From: Malurus cyaneus samueli
Lineage: Eukaryota > Chordata > Aves > Passeriformes > Maluridae
DNA: 64,000 nucleotides
Assembly: GCA_009741485.1 (NCBI GenBank)
Contig: CM019216.1
Span: forward strand, 29,033,741-29,097,740
Direction of reading: 5' to 3'
The notes under the pieces were generated by a model. That model searched no databases. It was not told the origin of the DNA and saw only the letters and a program-made list of their open reading frames with translations. Every line of letters starts with the position of its first letter. Within the stretch, counting starts at the first letter, position 1. Below are positions 49,030 through 61,119 of the stretch, piece by piece. Both the position numbers and the translations under genes were made by a program.

Positions 49030-50158
49030 ATACATTTTGTGGATGTAATCTACTTGGACTTTGGCTGAGTCTTTGACACGGGCTCCCACAGTATACTCCT
49101 GGAAAAGCTGTCAACCCTTGGCTTGAGCAGGTGCACTCTTTGCTTGGTTTAAGAAGTGGCTGGATGGCTGGGCCCAGAGAGTGGTGTTGCAGCCAGCTGG
49201 CCAGTCACCAGTGGTACCCCCAGGGATCTGTGTTGTGCCCAGCTCTGTTTAATATCTGCACTGATGATCTGGATGAGGCAATCAAGTCTACCATTAGCAA
49301 ATTTGCGATGACATCAAGCTGGGGGGCAGTGCCAGTCTGCTGGGTGCAGGAGGGCTCTACAGAATGACCTGGACAGGCTGGAGAGATGGCCAAGTATTGC
49401 ATTATGAGGTTTAACAAAACCAGTTGCTGGGTCCTGCACTTTGGCCACAAAACCCCCCTGTAGTGCTACAGTCTGGGGACAGAGTGGCTGGACAGTGGGC
49501 AGAAAAGGACCTAGGGGTGCTGGCTGACAGCAGCTGAACACGAGCCCATGTGTCCAAGAAAGCCAGTGGCATCCTGGCCTGGATTAGCAACAGTGTGGTC
49601 AGCAATAGTGGGACTGGGGCAGTGCTTGTCCCTCTGTATTCAGCACTGGTGAGGCTGCAGCTCAAATCCTATGTCCAGTTCTGGACTTCTCACCGCAGGA
49701 AGGACATTGAGGTGCTGGAGTGAGTCCAGAGAAGGGTGAGAAGGCTGGTGAAGAGTCTGGAGCACAAGTCCTGTGAGGAGCAGCTGAGGGAGCTGGGGGT
49801 GTTTAGTCTGGAGAAAAGGAGGCTCAGGGGAGTCCTTATTGCTCTCTCCTACTGCCTGAAAGCAGGATGTAAGCAGGAAGGGTTGGTCTCTTCTCCCAGG
49901 CAACTAGCAATAGGACAAGAAGCCACTGTGCCAGGAGAAGTTTAGGTTGCACATTAGGAAGAAATTCTTCACAGAAGGGGTAATTGAACATTGGAATGGG
50001 TTGCCCAGGGAGGTGGGGGAACCACTGTCCTTGAAGATGTTTAAGGAAGGACTGGATGTGACACTCATGGTCTAGTTGACAAGGTGATGTTTGGTCACAG
50101 GTTGGACTTGATGATCTCAAACGTTTTTTCCAACCTAATTGATTTTGTGACTGTGATT
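49030..50158 (+). mobile_element. CR1 LINE, about 1.1-kb 3' fragment
   Basis: The longest CR1 copy in the window, in sense orientation. It begins in reverse transcriptase motif A (GATGTAATCTACTTGGACTTT, with a TGA just after), then tcccacagtatactcctggaaaagct, and ccccagggatctgtgttgtgccc (the PQGSVL region). A degraded YADD zone follows near 49305 (aaatttgcgatgacatcaagctgggggg). It continues through the C-terminal end (ctgtattcagcactggtgaggc, tggagaaaaggaggctcaggg) and the 3' UTR to TGATTTTGTGACTGTGATTCAT. Several stops and frameshifts interrupt it. Confidence 0.95.
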
Positions 50159-52179
50159 CATCAAAATGTACACTTAGCATTGGAAAACGGAATTGGAAGT
50201 CTAAAACCTTGACAAGGAAAGACAATAAAGTCAGACACAGATTTCTGCCTAGCACTACAAGATTAGGGGAGGGGGCCAATACTTGCAACAGCTGCTGAGG
50301 TTTTGATTAAATTAATGAGGAACAGATATGTCTGACACAGTAGTGAGTGATGTCAGAAGAACTAGGATGAAAAGCAGAGGTAGGTAGAACCAAATGAATA
50401 AAACATCAAAAACGTACCTGGAGTCCTGAACCACTGACCTCACTTCCAAACATTGACTGTACCACTGCTTTTGTTTCTGATGCAACTGGTGACTGCAGAC
50501 AAGGCAGATCTCTAGTTTAAATTCTTATTTTTTTTTATTCATGCTGTCATGCCCTTCTGAACCCTTTTGTAGATCAGGTCCCTGTCATGAACATGTCATG
50601 ATCCTCTCTGTCGCACCTGTTTCATTTCCTTAACAAAGAAACTGAGATTTGGGGGAGAGAGGGAGAAGGGCCTCCCATAAACCAGCAGTTTAGATGATCA
50701 CAGAAGTAGGATGTAGTTTGGGCACACACCTGAATCCAATTTTCCAGATGGGAAACATTATTGGGAGCATAGAGGCAGGCATCTTACATTGCAACCAAAA
50801 GGACAAAGAGTCTGATCACAGTCTGGACCACCCTGAGTCATGTGCCCTGTTTGAGTCCAGAAAATGTCCACTGCAAATACCCATAATATTGGAAGGATTT
50901 AAACCTAGCAACAGCAACAGTTTTTGCAAGCAGAATTTACTTTTTTTCCTAGAATCCATTGCTAGATCTAAAGGGAAATTCGTAATGAAACTGAGTACTC
51001 TTAACATAGAACACACCTGAATCCTCAGATAAAAACAGAATTATCTGAAGTCCTCAGAAAAAGTCTCTATTAATGCATGCCATCCCAAGGAAGAGGGAGT
51101 AAAATTCTGTTAGCAAGAAACTCCACTTACATATAACTTAGATGATTTCCTTGCTCAGTATGTTTGGCTTTACTGCTTGTTTCAACAAATTAATGAAAGG
51201 ATTGACTTAATGACTGTGGTTCTTCAAATGTGGCCACCTTGGATGTACAGAAATTCTGATGCAAACTGCTTAGGAAAAGCTACCAGCTTGTTAAAGCTGG
51301 CCACGCAATCCCATGGGTCAGACTGCAAATAAAATAATCCCTCAGGCTGGACTGTGTTAAGCCTGCCTACTACTGTCAAGTCAGAAAGCGGGGCCAGCAC
51401 TAAATTCACAGATTCCCTTCTCGCTGCTTGGACCTTTCAGGACTGAAAAACTTCTTAGACTGTTTTTGCAATAAGAATTAACGAGGAACCAATCTACAAA
51501 AATGTTTAAGTGCAGTTTTTATTTCTGACACCTGACTGCTGGTCCTTAGGAGGACACTCACACATATAAAGGCAAGCACGTGCTGAAATGTTTGTTGAGG
51601 ACTCTCTGCCCATGATGAGCCTTAAGCTGGCACTGGGACTGCTTCTTGCTACAGAAGAGAAGCCAGTAGCCAGGATGTGATACCCTGGAGAGGAAACACC
51701 CTGAATCCTCTTTTTCACTGCTTCTACTGGACTCCTGAGTGTAATTGAGTTGAGACTCTATAATATAGCTTCTGTTTTCTGTTTTCCAAGATTCAGACTG
51801 GGCTTGTCCTTAGTTGCTGAATAAAGCTTTGTTACACCCACATAAGCTGTGACTTAGGCTGCGGAGAGCATCTTCTTGCCAAATCTACCCTACATGTGTT
51901 TAATTCAAATATTCCAGACAAGATCCCAGAAAACTGTCTTTTCAAACCTTTTCTTATCCTCTAGACAACTAAAGTCTGGTTGTTGGGGTTTTGCTTTTGC
52001 AGGATTTTTTCTTTTTTAATGTCTTCAAAACTATGGTCTAAAACACTTCAGTTAAACTAGATTTTGAATATGACTATGGCGTGAGGCCTTGGTACCTTCA
52101 GTTCTGAATTGCATTGGTCTTTTTAGAATTGGGCTCTCACTAACCTTTGCTAAAGTAATCATTTCTTCCTTTCCTACAG
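50159..52179. other. Unassigned sequence
   Basis: No gene or repeat recognised. A T-run lies at 50527-50538. The frames at 50694-51020 (+) and 51506-51718 (-) show no known motif. Confidence 0.5.
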
Positions 52180-52443
52180 GCTGAAACTAAACTTAGATAC
52201 CTCCAACTGTCCGGACTTTTCCTTTCAATACTCCTTCTGACTTTAGAAATACCTCTGGGCTTGGCCCTCTGGGACATGTCACGGTGTACAGACTATCAGC
52301 TTGCTACAGATAGCTATACAACTATCAGTTGTATGGGGCCACATACTCCAACAGGCTGTGCGTTGCTGCTGCCATTGCCAGCCCTCCTCAGGAGCAGTTG
52401 CAGGCTCCCAGTACCTGGTATTCTGATCCTGCCTTCCTCTTAA
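52180..52443 (+). CDS. Possible exon with an 87-codon open frame behind a strong acceptor
   Basis: ATTTCTTCCTTTCCTACAG (AG at 52178-52179) is an excellent splice-acceptor pattern. From 52180 one frame runs without a stop for 87 codons to TAA at 52441-52443, starting AETKLRYLQLSGLFLSILLL and ending VPGILILPSS. The early part is hydrophobic. A second frame is also open (52329-52547, starting MYGATYSNRLCVAAA), so the true reading frame, if any, is unclear. No family recognised. It may be an exon of an unannotated transcript, possibly non-coding. Confidence 0.25.
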   Translation, partial: AETKLRYLQLSGLFLSILLLTLEIPLGLALWDMSRCTDYQLATDSYTTISCMGPHTPTGCALLLPLPALLRSSCRLPVPGILILPSS

Positions 52444-52895
52444 GGGGAATGTTGCCCACCACTGACAGCTGCCATATGCATACCATGGTTATAGAAGACA
52501 TTGTCATAAGCATTTTATTTATTTTCACTGCTGAGAAGGATCTTTGAGATGACTGAGAGGTAGGAAAAAGGAACTTGCCCATTTAAAAATACAGCAAAAA
52601 GAGAGATCATCCAAAGTGTCTTATCTTGCAATGGTGGGTACTGAGAAAGCACCCATTCTTAAAATTTGATGCAAAACATCAAACATCTGAATCCAAAGCC
52701 ATGAAGTGTTTAGACAGCATTTGGGCTTTACGGAGCGGCATTTTAGTAAAATTGTTGATGTGTTACAGAAGTGACTTGGTCAACTCAGTAGGAGAGTTGA
52801 TGTATTATAATCTGCCAGTGTAAAAGGAAAAGCTTTAAATATATTTGCAAACATGTTTTATTTATGTGTCACGTCTTCCATCTTTTCCTTTTCAG

Positions 52896-53469
52896 GTTAG
52901 CTTGAGCCTGTTTGCGTTGGCAATCCAATTGCGTAAATCCCATTACATGGTCTGAATTTCTCCAGTATTCTGAAGCTCCAACTGTTGATATGTCCAAAGA
53001 GAACATGCCTTGGTCTGACAGCCAAGAGCAAAATGTCTCCTCTTTTCCACAGCAGAAACACACAGCACCTGCATTACCCAAGATCTTTTTCCTTCATGCC
53101 GGTAATTCTTCCCTGTACGAGTTGCAAATGTTATCTCAGTACATATCAGAGCAGGCTGTTGCAGGTGCCTTTCAGATCATTTCTCATCAGAGCACCTTCC
53201 AGCCTCTCCACAGAAACAACACCTTCCGTGACGAATGGGCTGGGAGCAGACTGAGTTCTTACATCAGTATGGCTCTTGCACATCCACAAATAAAATGGTC
53301 CAAGTCTGCAGTGTCTGCCAGACCTATTTACACATGGAAGCGTCCTGCTCATCCATCAGTTTCATCATGCAAGTGTGGATACTTGGGGTATGACAAAACA
53401 AAATCCCTGCTGGAGTGGGGATGGATACTCTCCATGCCCATGGCAACATACATAATGTACTTCTGCTGA
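52896..53469 (+). CDS. Possible exon with the longest non-repeat open frame in the window
   Basis: TTCCATCTTTTCCTTTTCAG (AG at 52894-52895) is a strong acceptor. A frame open from 52906 to TGA at 53467-53469 gives 185 codons counted from TTG at 52912, or 160 from the first ATG at 52991. Its upstream limit is a TGA at 52903-52905, only eight bases into the putative exon, so it would not join in frame to an earlier coding exon at this acceptor. The protein has no motif I know; it contains several Cys and Trp but no signal peptide or membrane segment. It could be a non-coding exon, an ORF in a new transcript, or chance in a GC-balanced patch. Confidence 0.25.
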
Positions 53470-56400
53470 TCAAAAAACATATAAGAAGAGTTTGTTTTTC
53501 CCTCCTTTTCTTTTAGCTTTTACTTACACATAAGTTGGCTTCTCCTGCTTCCCTTTTTCATCTGCCTGCTGTTTATCACAGAATTGCAACAAGGAACAGG
53601 AGAAAGCATGACTCCCAGATGACAACCAGCAGTCTGGAGGAGAGGCAGAAATGTGGAAATGGAGCCCTGGAGATGACAACAGGAGCCTGCTAATGCAGTA
53701 AGATGTTTTGGGCATAGCAGTGCCCTGTGAGGCTGTTTAAACAAGTACAAAGAATTTATCCAGTCTTGGACTTTACCTTTGCATTTATAGACTGGATCAG
53801 GAAACTTGTCTCAAAAGTGGAATCCTCCAAAAGTTTGAAAGGACACAGACTTGGGTTTTGGAAAAGTCTAAATGGAAGATTAAAATCCAGCTTTGACTTT
53901 CTGAATGCCCATACGTGGTAAGTACTTGGATTCAATTTGTTTCAGCTGAAATAAAATATTGTGGATGCTCCAGTCTCAGGCACATTTGGATAGGGACTTC
54001 TCAATATAAACAAAGAGCCCTGTTTCATTTCAATATTGAAGACGGAACAAGAATATTTATTATATTATTTTCTCTATTAGACATTGTATTCAGAAATTAT
54101 TGAAAGCAATGGGAACATGAGAAAGTCCTCCAGGAAGGAATTTTTTGGATCATGGCTAAATGATGTGAGAAGATTTTAGGGATGCCAAGAGGCCCTTCTT
54201 TTTTTGTTCTTATGACTGCTCAGTGGTAGACACATCCTCTGCCAAACTAAATGACCTTTCAGTAAACTAAGGAAACAACATTAGGAAGGGAACAAAAGTC
54301 TTGCAGACACCTGAAATCTATGAAAATACACACAGAAAAGTCATTATTTTATTTTTTAAAAACATACTCTTTGGCTGAGAAACATCCACAAGGATCTCTG
54401 TGTTAAACATCTGAATAAACTGAGCAGAAATGACTGTGAATTCTTCATTTATGAAAATGTTTTTGCTGAGCACTACAATGTAAGAGGGTTTTGTAGACGT
54501 TTCTTTTTGCTTGAAAAAGGCACCACAAGGTGGAAACTTCTACGGAAGGTACCTAGCATCTATATTAAAAAATTGTCATTTAATAAAGACCTGTTATGGA
54601 GCATGTAGTGAATATGAATGAAAAGTGCAACAGAGTCTAAGTAGTAAGATGGGGAAGTATAATGTAATCATTAGCATTTATAAATATATAATCCATGATT
54701 GAAAACATTTACATATTTTCATTTGTGACAAGCACTTCAGGAAAAAGCCTATATATGTAATAAATATATATATGTAATAAAATATATATATTATATATAT
54801 AAATAATTAATGGAGGCATGGAAAATCAGAGAAATAGAGAAGAACAACAGCCACAACCTTCCCCCCCCCCAAAAAAAAATGGAAGAATATATCTAATATA
54901 ATCAGTGGTTCCTATCAGTCACACTGACCCCTTCACAAACTTCTAAATTATGTCAGCCTTTAAAAATTTATTGCTTCACTTTCTAGGTAAGTCAGTGATA
55001 TGCGAGTTCACTGAACACAATGCCTTTATAATGGCCATTAATTTTCATGGAAAAGAATACTCTATGTGCTCTGGAATGCACTGCGTTCATTCTCCTCTAA
55101 AAACTCATCTTTTTTACTAGTAATTGCCATCTGTTTCTAATTTCTGACATTCTGTATTGGTGGCAAAGACTATTCGAGCTTCTGTACACAATATGAGCTA
55201 AGATAGTTAATATGTATTTTATATGTAATATGTATTTTATATAGTAATGCCATTTTTCTGAAAGCAATAAATAAAATTTAACTTGTAAAGTAGATTGTAA
55301 TGTACTTCTGCTGATGCCAGTTGAAACAAAAGTAGGAACTGGAGACGATTTACAGGTCTTGCTGGGAGCAGTCTGTTCATTCTGCTTGCGTGTATATCAA
55401 GATTACAAAAAGTTCTCACAGAGTCAACCTCCTTTGTTGCAAGAACAAAAGAAAAAGAATGCCTATATCAACACATTTTTCAAACATAGGCAATTTTTAA
55501 AAGTAAATAGCATTGTTGATTAAAGGAGCCAAGTTATATTTTACTCCTGCAAAAAAAGATTGGACAGTGAGTGAGAAAGCTCCAAGATATTGCACTTTGG
55601 TCTTTGAATCTACTTAGGCACTTTTGGAATCTCTACCTTAACATAAATCAGATTGTTAAAGAATCACACCATAGCAGTTTTGGGATAGAAGCTTCTTTCT
55701 TTCCTGGCTTTGATTTAAACTGTTACAAAAATCACAGGTTTCCAGATTGTTTAGAAGGATGAAATAGTCTGACGAGCAGGTGTTTCTGTCCCAGGGCTCC
55801 TTGTCCCACTTAAAGGTTTACTTGGCTTATTTGTTTTAACTCCAAATAGTAATGAAATAATGTTTTCTTATAACCCACATGCCATCATCCTAGAAGTAAG
55901 GACATCTCCACTGACTGGCATATTGCATCAAGCTTGGAGGAAAGACAACTGCCCCTCCCAAAGATCTGCTTGCATGTCTGCAAATTCTGTAAAAGATTCT
56001 AACCACCAAAGAAAACATTTCAAACTCATAACCACTGTTGTTTTGGTGGAGTAGGTGAAAGGATTTCTCCCTTGAAGACAGTTGACCAATACTTCCAAAA
56101 ACCCCAGCCAGCACCTCTATTGAATAAACCAAGGACCTGTGTCCCTCTGGAGTTTCAGGTGATTTTGGGGCCTGACTCAAAATGTGCTGAAATAAATGGA
56201 AACGATACAGCGGTGAATTTCCCCATTGGCTCAGCTGAGCCTGTTTATCTCACAATATCTACAATCTGTTCTTCACACACACACATGAAAAGAAAGAAAA
56301 AGGGAAAAAAGAAAGGACAGGACAGTTCCTGAAGCTGACAGCTTCAGCTGAAAGGCTTTTACTTTTACTTTTCTGAAAAGCTCTTACAGGTATACTCATT

Positions 56401-56984
56401 TTACACAGGTCTAGAATGCCACAGCTGCCCCATTTTGATGTGCTGATGGACCTGAAGGCACCTCTGCCTCCCATGAAGAAAAATGTTTCCGGGCCTTCTG
56501 CAGCATCCACTCTGACAGCACTTCCCAGTGTTCAGGAGCACTAAAATATTGCTCTTTGGATGAAGGCAACAATGAGTAGGATGGATAATATGCATGGGTT
56601 GGGAGATAATAGGTGTTTGCCAGCACACATATTTCACTTATTTGTCCCAACTTGACAATGAGAATACTTTCTTAATGTGATGCCAACATATCAGTTTATC
56701 TTGGGTTTCCTTTGAATAGGGATCTGTATAATATATCTTTGGAGAAATAGAATTGTAGATAAAAGAGTTATTTGCTTTGTCCTTTTAATTACCGACTATG
56801 AATACATCAAGAGATTAAATAACGTGGAAAGGGAAGGGATATCTAAGTTAAAGAACAATGTTGGCACAAGAACTATTATGCATAATCCAGCCAGGAATTT
56901 GGTCTGGAAACCATAATAATTCAAATAATCAAAGCAATCCTGTTCTCTAATTACTTTCCTGGGGCTGTAGCAGGCACTAGAACT
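53470..56984. other. Intergenic or intronic stretch without identified gene
   Basis: About 3.5 kb with no recognised gene. Contains the AT microsatellite at 54750-54810, a C-run then A-run at 54860-54880, a TATGTATTTTATAT duplication at 55211-55243, and a CA/purine-rich patch at 56275-56325. Confidence 0.5.
54750..54810. repeat. AT-rich microsatellite
   Basis: Imperfect TATATATGTAATAAA and TATATATA repeats, ending AAATAATTAA. Confidence 0.95.
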
Positions 56985-57092
56985 CTAACCAATTTTAAGA
57001 TGAACAGGATTAGATGAAGTGGTTTAGGTAGCAGGGGGCTTGAATCAATGACGCAAGAAGTACTTTCCAGTGCTGGATCATATGATCGTAAA
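56985..57092 (+). mobile_element. Possible decayed CR1 3' tail
   Basis: GCAGGGGGCTTGAATCAATGAC, then AAGTACTTTCCAGTGCTGGA and CATATGATCGT resemble the CR1 3' end (gcaggggggttggactagatgac, tcccttccaaccc, ctatgattct) with many changes. Weak by eye. Confidence 0.3.
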
Positions 57093-57414
57093 TTAAACTA
57101 CTGCTGCTCTACCTCTCTCCTTCAAGTAGCAGCATGGAGCAAGGAATTTTCATGTCTCTATAGCCCCTTCTCTGTTATCCAATATGTTATGAGATTGAGT
57201 TATCCAGGATAATGGTAGTGGAACATGCTGGCCAGAGCAGACTAAGGCTGAATCTGGCAGAATCTTCTGTGTTGAAAGTCCTGTATCCCTATTCCAAACA
57301 AATAAATTCTGACAGACCAGAACTGAGCCCTGGAGCTCCTGGCTGCCGGTATTGGGCTCCTGAATATTCCAGGTTTCAGGGAAACCTGATGTGGGCAAAA
57401 CACTCAATGGTGAG

Positions 57415-57530
57415 AAACCACTGCCCTATTTGAGGCACTGTCCTGTTGGAAAACACTGAGGATCCCGGTGCAAAACCACTGCCCTATTTGAGGCACTGTC
57501 CTGTTGGAAAACACTGAGGATCCCGGTGCA
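57415..57530. repeat. Perfect 58-bp tandem duplication
   Basis: Two identical 58-base copies, 57415-57472 and 57473-57530, each beginning AAACCACTGCCCTATTTGAG and ending GATCCCGGTGCA. No differences seen, so the duplication is recent or an assembly error. Confidence 0.97.
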
Positions 57531-59407
57531 AGTCCTAAGCAGCTCTGCAGGGCTGAGCTTTGGCTTAATGTCCATCATGCCAGATCCTGATAACTCAACA
57601 AACAACAACCCAGTTGTGCCTGTCTTTCCCTCTTCCAGCTCTGAATCTTTTGACCTGAAGCAGGGCTGGAACTGACCTGCTGTGTGCAGCTACCTGGCTG
57701 TAATAAACCCTCTGAAAACATAGTCTGCTGCAAAAGGGATCACAGGCCTCAGGGGCTAGAAAACCCCTGGGTACTTTGCAGAGTTCCTTGGTGTCCAGTG
57801 AATCCTGTTGGGGTTAGATAATTTCATGGTCTACAGATAATGATGTATTTCCTACAATTGTGAGTTACTGATGATGCAGTATGCACCATATATATACATT
57901 ATGCACCATAATACATACATTATGCACCATACATTATGCACCATACTGCACACAGTATTTTAAGGTTGATTTAAAATACATTTAGCTCCTAGGGAATGTC
58001 TTAATTTGGTCCTAACCAGTGACAGAGTCTTTCTTTCTTTGCTCCAAGTTGTTATTTTATTTTGATATTTTCAATGTAGAACACAGAATAGATGGGTACA
58101 AATATGGGAGAAGTATCACCAACATGCATAAACAGTTAATATTTTTCTTCATTCTCTCTCCTGAGGAAATTAAAATGAGAGCTGTTTTAAAGCTTTTTTT
58201 TTGCCCTGATTTTTTTATTAGTGATCAATAAATCAGTATTTTCTCTGTTTTTCAGCAACAGCTGAATTATTTTGTCTAATTTTTAGTCTAATTATTTTGT
58301 CAAATTTTATAAACCTATTCAGCCAAAGGAAGACACCTGGCACAGAAAATTACACATTTGCAAAATTATAAATCTTTACCTATTAGAACATGGAATGTAC
58401 CAGAAAATCTGACAGTCCTCCCATACCCTTTTTTTCCCTAGCTGGTCAGTTTATTTCCAGTTATTATTGATCAAAACTTCAAGACAATGTTCTTTCAGGA
58501 AACCATTTTACTGTTTTTAAAGGTCTTCTCTATAAAACAGTAAGAAACTTAATTTTAAAAGTATTTCCCTGGAAAGAATATTTCCTTTCCACAGTCAGTT
58601 CCTCCTCATGGATGAAGGTGCCTGGAAGCTTTGAGAGCCCTGGCCCCAGGACTAGGGGAGAGATACTGGAAGCCCAGGAATTCCCGACCCTTCCATATGG
58701 CAGAATTTCTTGTGAAACCTGAATCCTGGAAATTCAGAGTTCCTGAACATGATTTGACAAAAGAAATACTTTTACTGGCAGAAATCCTAGCTGGCCTTGC
58801 TTTTACTGGCAATTCAAGGCAGTGGTCTGAACTGTCCAGGACAGCAGGTGACTGGAGATTATTTCTCCTGTCAAGACACACAAAGCTGGTTATTCATGGG
58901 ATTCAAACTGAAGAGCAAGTCTGTATTTCTCTGTCTGGGAAAGCAGGTGCCTAAAGGTATTTGTCTAGAAAAATACTAGGTTGTAGATGGACACAGTCCT
59001 TCCTGGGGCTGGGCACCCTTTTCTGAAGACATGAGTGCTAACTCCAGCAAATAGCCTCTTGGTCCTAGGTCACAGACCTAATTTCTCTCTGAGTCTCAAG
59101 GAATTCAGCCTCAGAGCTCCTTGTTCCCAGAGGAGTACCTCCAGGCTATGCTCAGGAATGCAGACTCCAGTGGCTGACATGAAAGAAGCAAACAGTGGGG
59201 TGAGCAAGGTTCGGGGTTGTCCTGCACAATGAATAGCTGTAACTCCCCAAGGCTGCTGTCCAGCATGAGTCTCCTGCCACTCCATAAATTTGATGCAGTT
59301 GCTCCCAGCTGGGGCAGGTCAGAAAGGCCTGAGTGTCTCCAAATTTGACTAATGCCTGATACAAACAAATGATTGGGGCTATTCTCACAGAGGTAAGCTT
59401 TAGAAAA
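57531..59407. other. Unassigned sequence
   Basis: No gene recognised. Positions 58600-59390 are somewhat GC-richer and carry overlapping frames of 60-107 codons on both strands (for example 58631-58954 +) without known motifs. Contains the small repeat at 57880-57946. Confidence 0.45.
57880..57946. repeat. Tandem repeat of ATTATGCACCATA
   Basis: Four copies of TATGCACCATA (the first copy starts GTATGCACC) are separated by variable short (AT)ACATAC-type linkers, with a fifth partial copy TGCAC at the end. Confidence 0.85.
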
Positions 59408-60160
59408 TCACAAAATCAGTTATGTTTTGAAAAGATCTCTGAGATCAAGTCCAACCTGTAACCTAACACCAACATGTCAAATACAGCAAAGTACTGTCAC
59501 AGCCAGTCATTCCTTAAACACCTCCAGAGATAGTGTTTCTCCACCTCCCTGGACAGTCCATTCCGATGCCTAACCACCCTATCATCTGATTATCTAATCA
59601 CTCTAACCACCCAATGTCAAATCTTCCTAATGTCCAACCTAAACCTCCCCTGTCACACCCCTTCAGGCTGTGTTGCTGCCTACCTGGGAGAAGAGCCTCT
59701 TTTCAGGTAGGTGTAGAGAATGATGAGGACTCTGACCCTTCTTTTGTCCAGGGTGAACACACCCAACTCCCTCATAGGACTTGTGCTCAGATCCTTCCCC
59801 AGCTCCACTGCTGTTCTCTGGACTCGTTCCAGCACCTCAATGTCCTTTCCCCAGTGAGGGGAAGGACAGAGCAGAATACAGGATTTGAGCTGCAGCCTTA
59901 CCAGTCCCAAGTACAGAGGGACAATCCCTGCCCTGGTCCTGCTGGCCACACTTTTGGTGACACAGGTCAGGATGCCATTGGCCTTCTGGGCCACCTGGGC
60001 ACAGCTGGCTCGTGTTCAGCTGCTGTCACCCAGCACTCCCAGGTCCCTTTCTGCCAGGCAGTTTTCCAGCCACTCTGCCCCCAGCTTCTAATGCTGCAGG
60101 GACTTCGTGTGACAAAAATGCAGGACCCAGCACTTGGTGTTGCTGAACCTTTAGACAAAT
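59408..60160 (-). mobile_element. CR1 LINE, 3' fragment with ORF2 C-terminal end
   Basis: The plus strand starts AAATCACAAAATCAGTTATG and follows the same CR1 subfamily as 12.66-13.34 kb: atcaagtccaacctgtaacctaacac, aaacacctccagaga, cacctccctgg, aatgtcctttccccagtgaggg, and atgccattggccttctgggccacctgggcaca. A short extra insertion of TCTGATTATCTAATCACTC type lies near 59583-59610. The minus strand at 59680-59994 reads KSVASRTRAGIVPLYLGLVR and ELGVFTLDKRRVR, CR1 ORF2 C-terminal sequence. Confidence 0.92.
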
Positions 60161-61119
60161 TGAGTCCCAAAAGCAGACTTCAGTGCTGCAATAGGAAAAG
60201 AGTTGCAGAAGATACCTCCATTTTTCCATCTGGCTCAGGTTCTCTCTTAGGTAAACAGTAGTCTAGTAAAGCTGAATTCTCTAAACAAGCCTGACAGGTT
60301 TTTATACATTTCCAAAAATAAGGAATTTTAACATGTGTGTCTAAGTGGCTTCATCTTTGGTAACTCAAGAAAAATGATAGGTAGATAGTTAGCAGTTAGT
60401 GCCAGAATCAACATCTTTTCTTTTCCTAGAAGCTGAAGATTTAAAGATTTTCCCATCAGAAGGATTTATGCAAGGATTTATGGATCCTGAAAAAGTTGGC
60501 TTAACCTGTATAATTCCGCTGTCTTTTGGACATTTTATTTTTAACTAACTGTGGGGTTTTTTTTTCATATAGAAATAGTGACTACTCCATGAAGCCCATG
60601 GGGCCACAAGGTAAACCTGTTAGTTATCTTTTCCTTTAACACTTTTACACACTTGGTATAATACTTATCACTGGAAAAGTTGCTAAACTACATGAACTGA
60701 ATGCATTACTAATAATATTTTGATCAGCGAAGAAACCCCATTACACTAAATCCTACTTGTTAACTAGAAACTATTAATAATTAGAAATGGTTATTCAAAT
60801 AGATTTCCTTTCTCTGGCAGCTGTTTCTGCTCTCCTTTGCCTGAACAACAATGACAAACTCTTGGTCTATTTTGGTATAAATGATACCTGAATTATGTTT
60901 TGATCTACTTATCTTTTCTGAAATATTTGAAAAAGAGATAAAACCTCTAAAAATCTCACAAACAGCGGCAATTAACAAAATGTGAGTCCATGACGGGAAA
61001 GATTTACTGAGGTTAGAAGTTTATCACAATTAATATCAGTAATAGAAAGAGAGGAATTGCAGATAGAATAGGAAAACCACCTAATTTTGATGAATAATCA
61101 TCCAGTTGCGATGTTGTCA
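60161..61119. other. Unassigned AT-rich sequence
   Basis: No gene or repeat recognised. Confidence 0.5.

Noticed and set aside
59614..60261. 215-codon plus-strand frame
   Set aside because: It is the antisense reading of the CR1 copy at 59408-60160; the minus strand carries the recognisable CR1 ORF2 residues.
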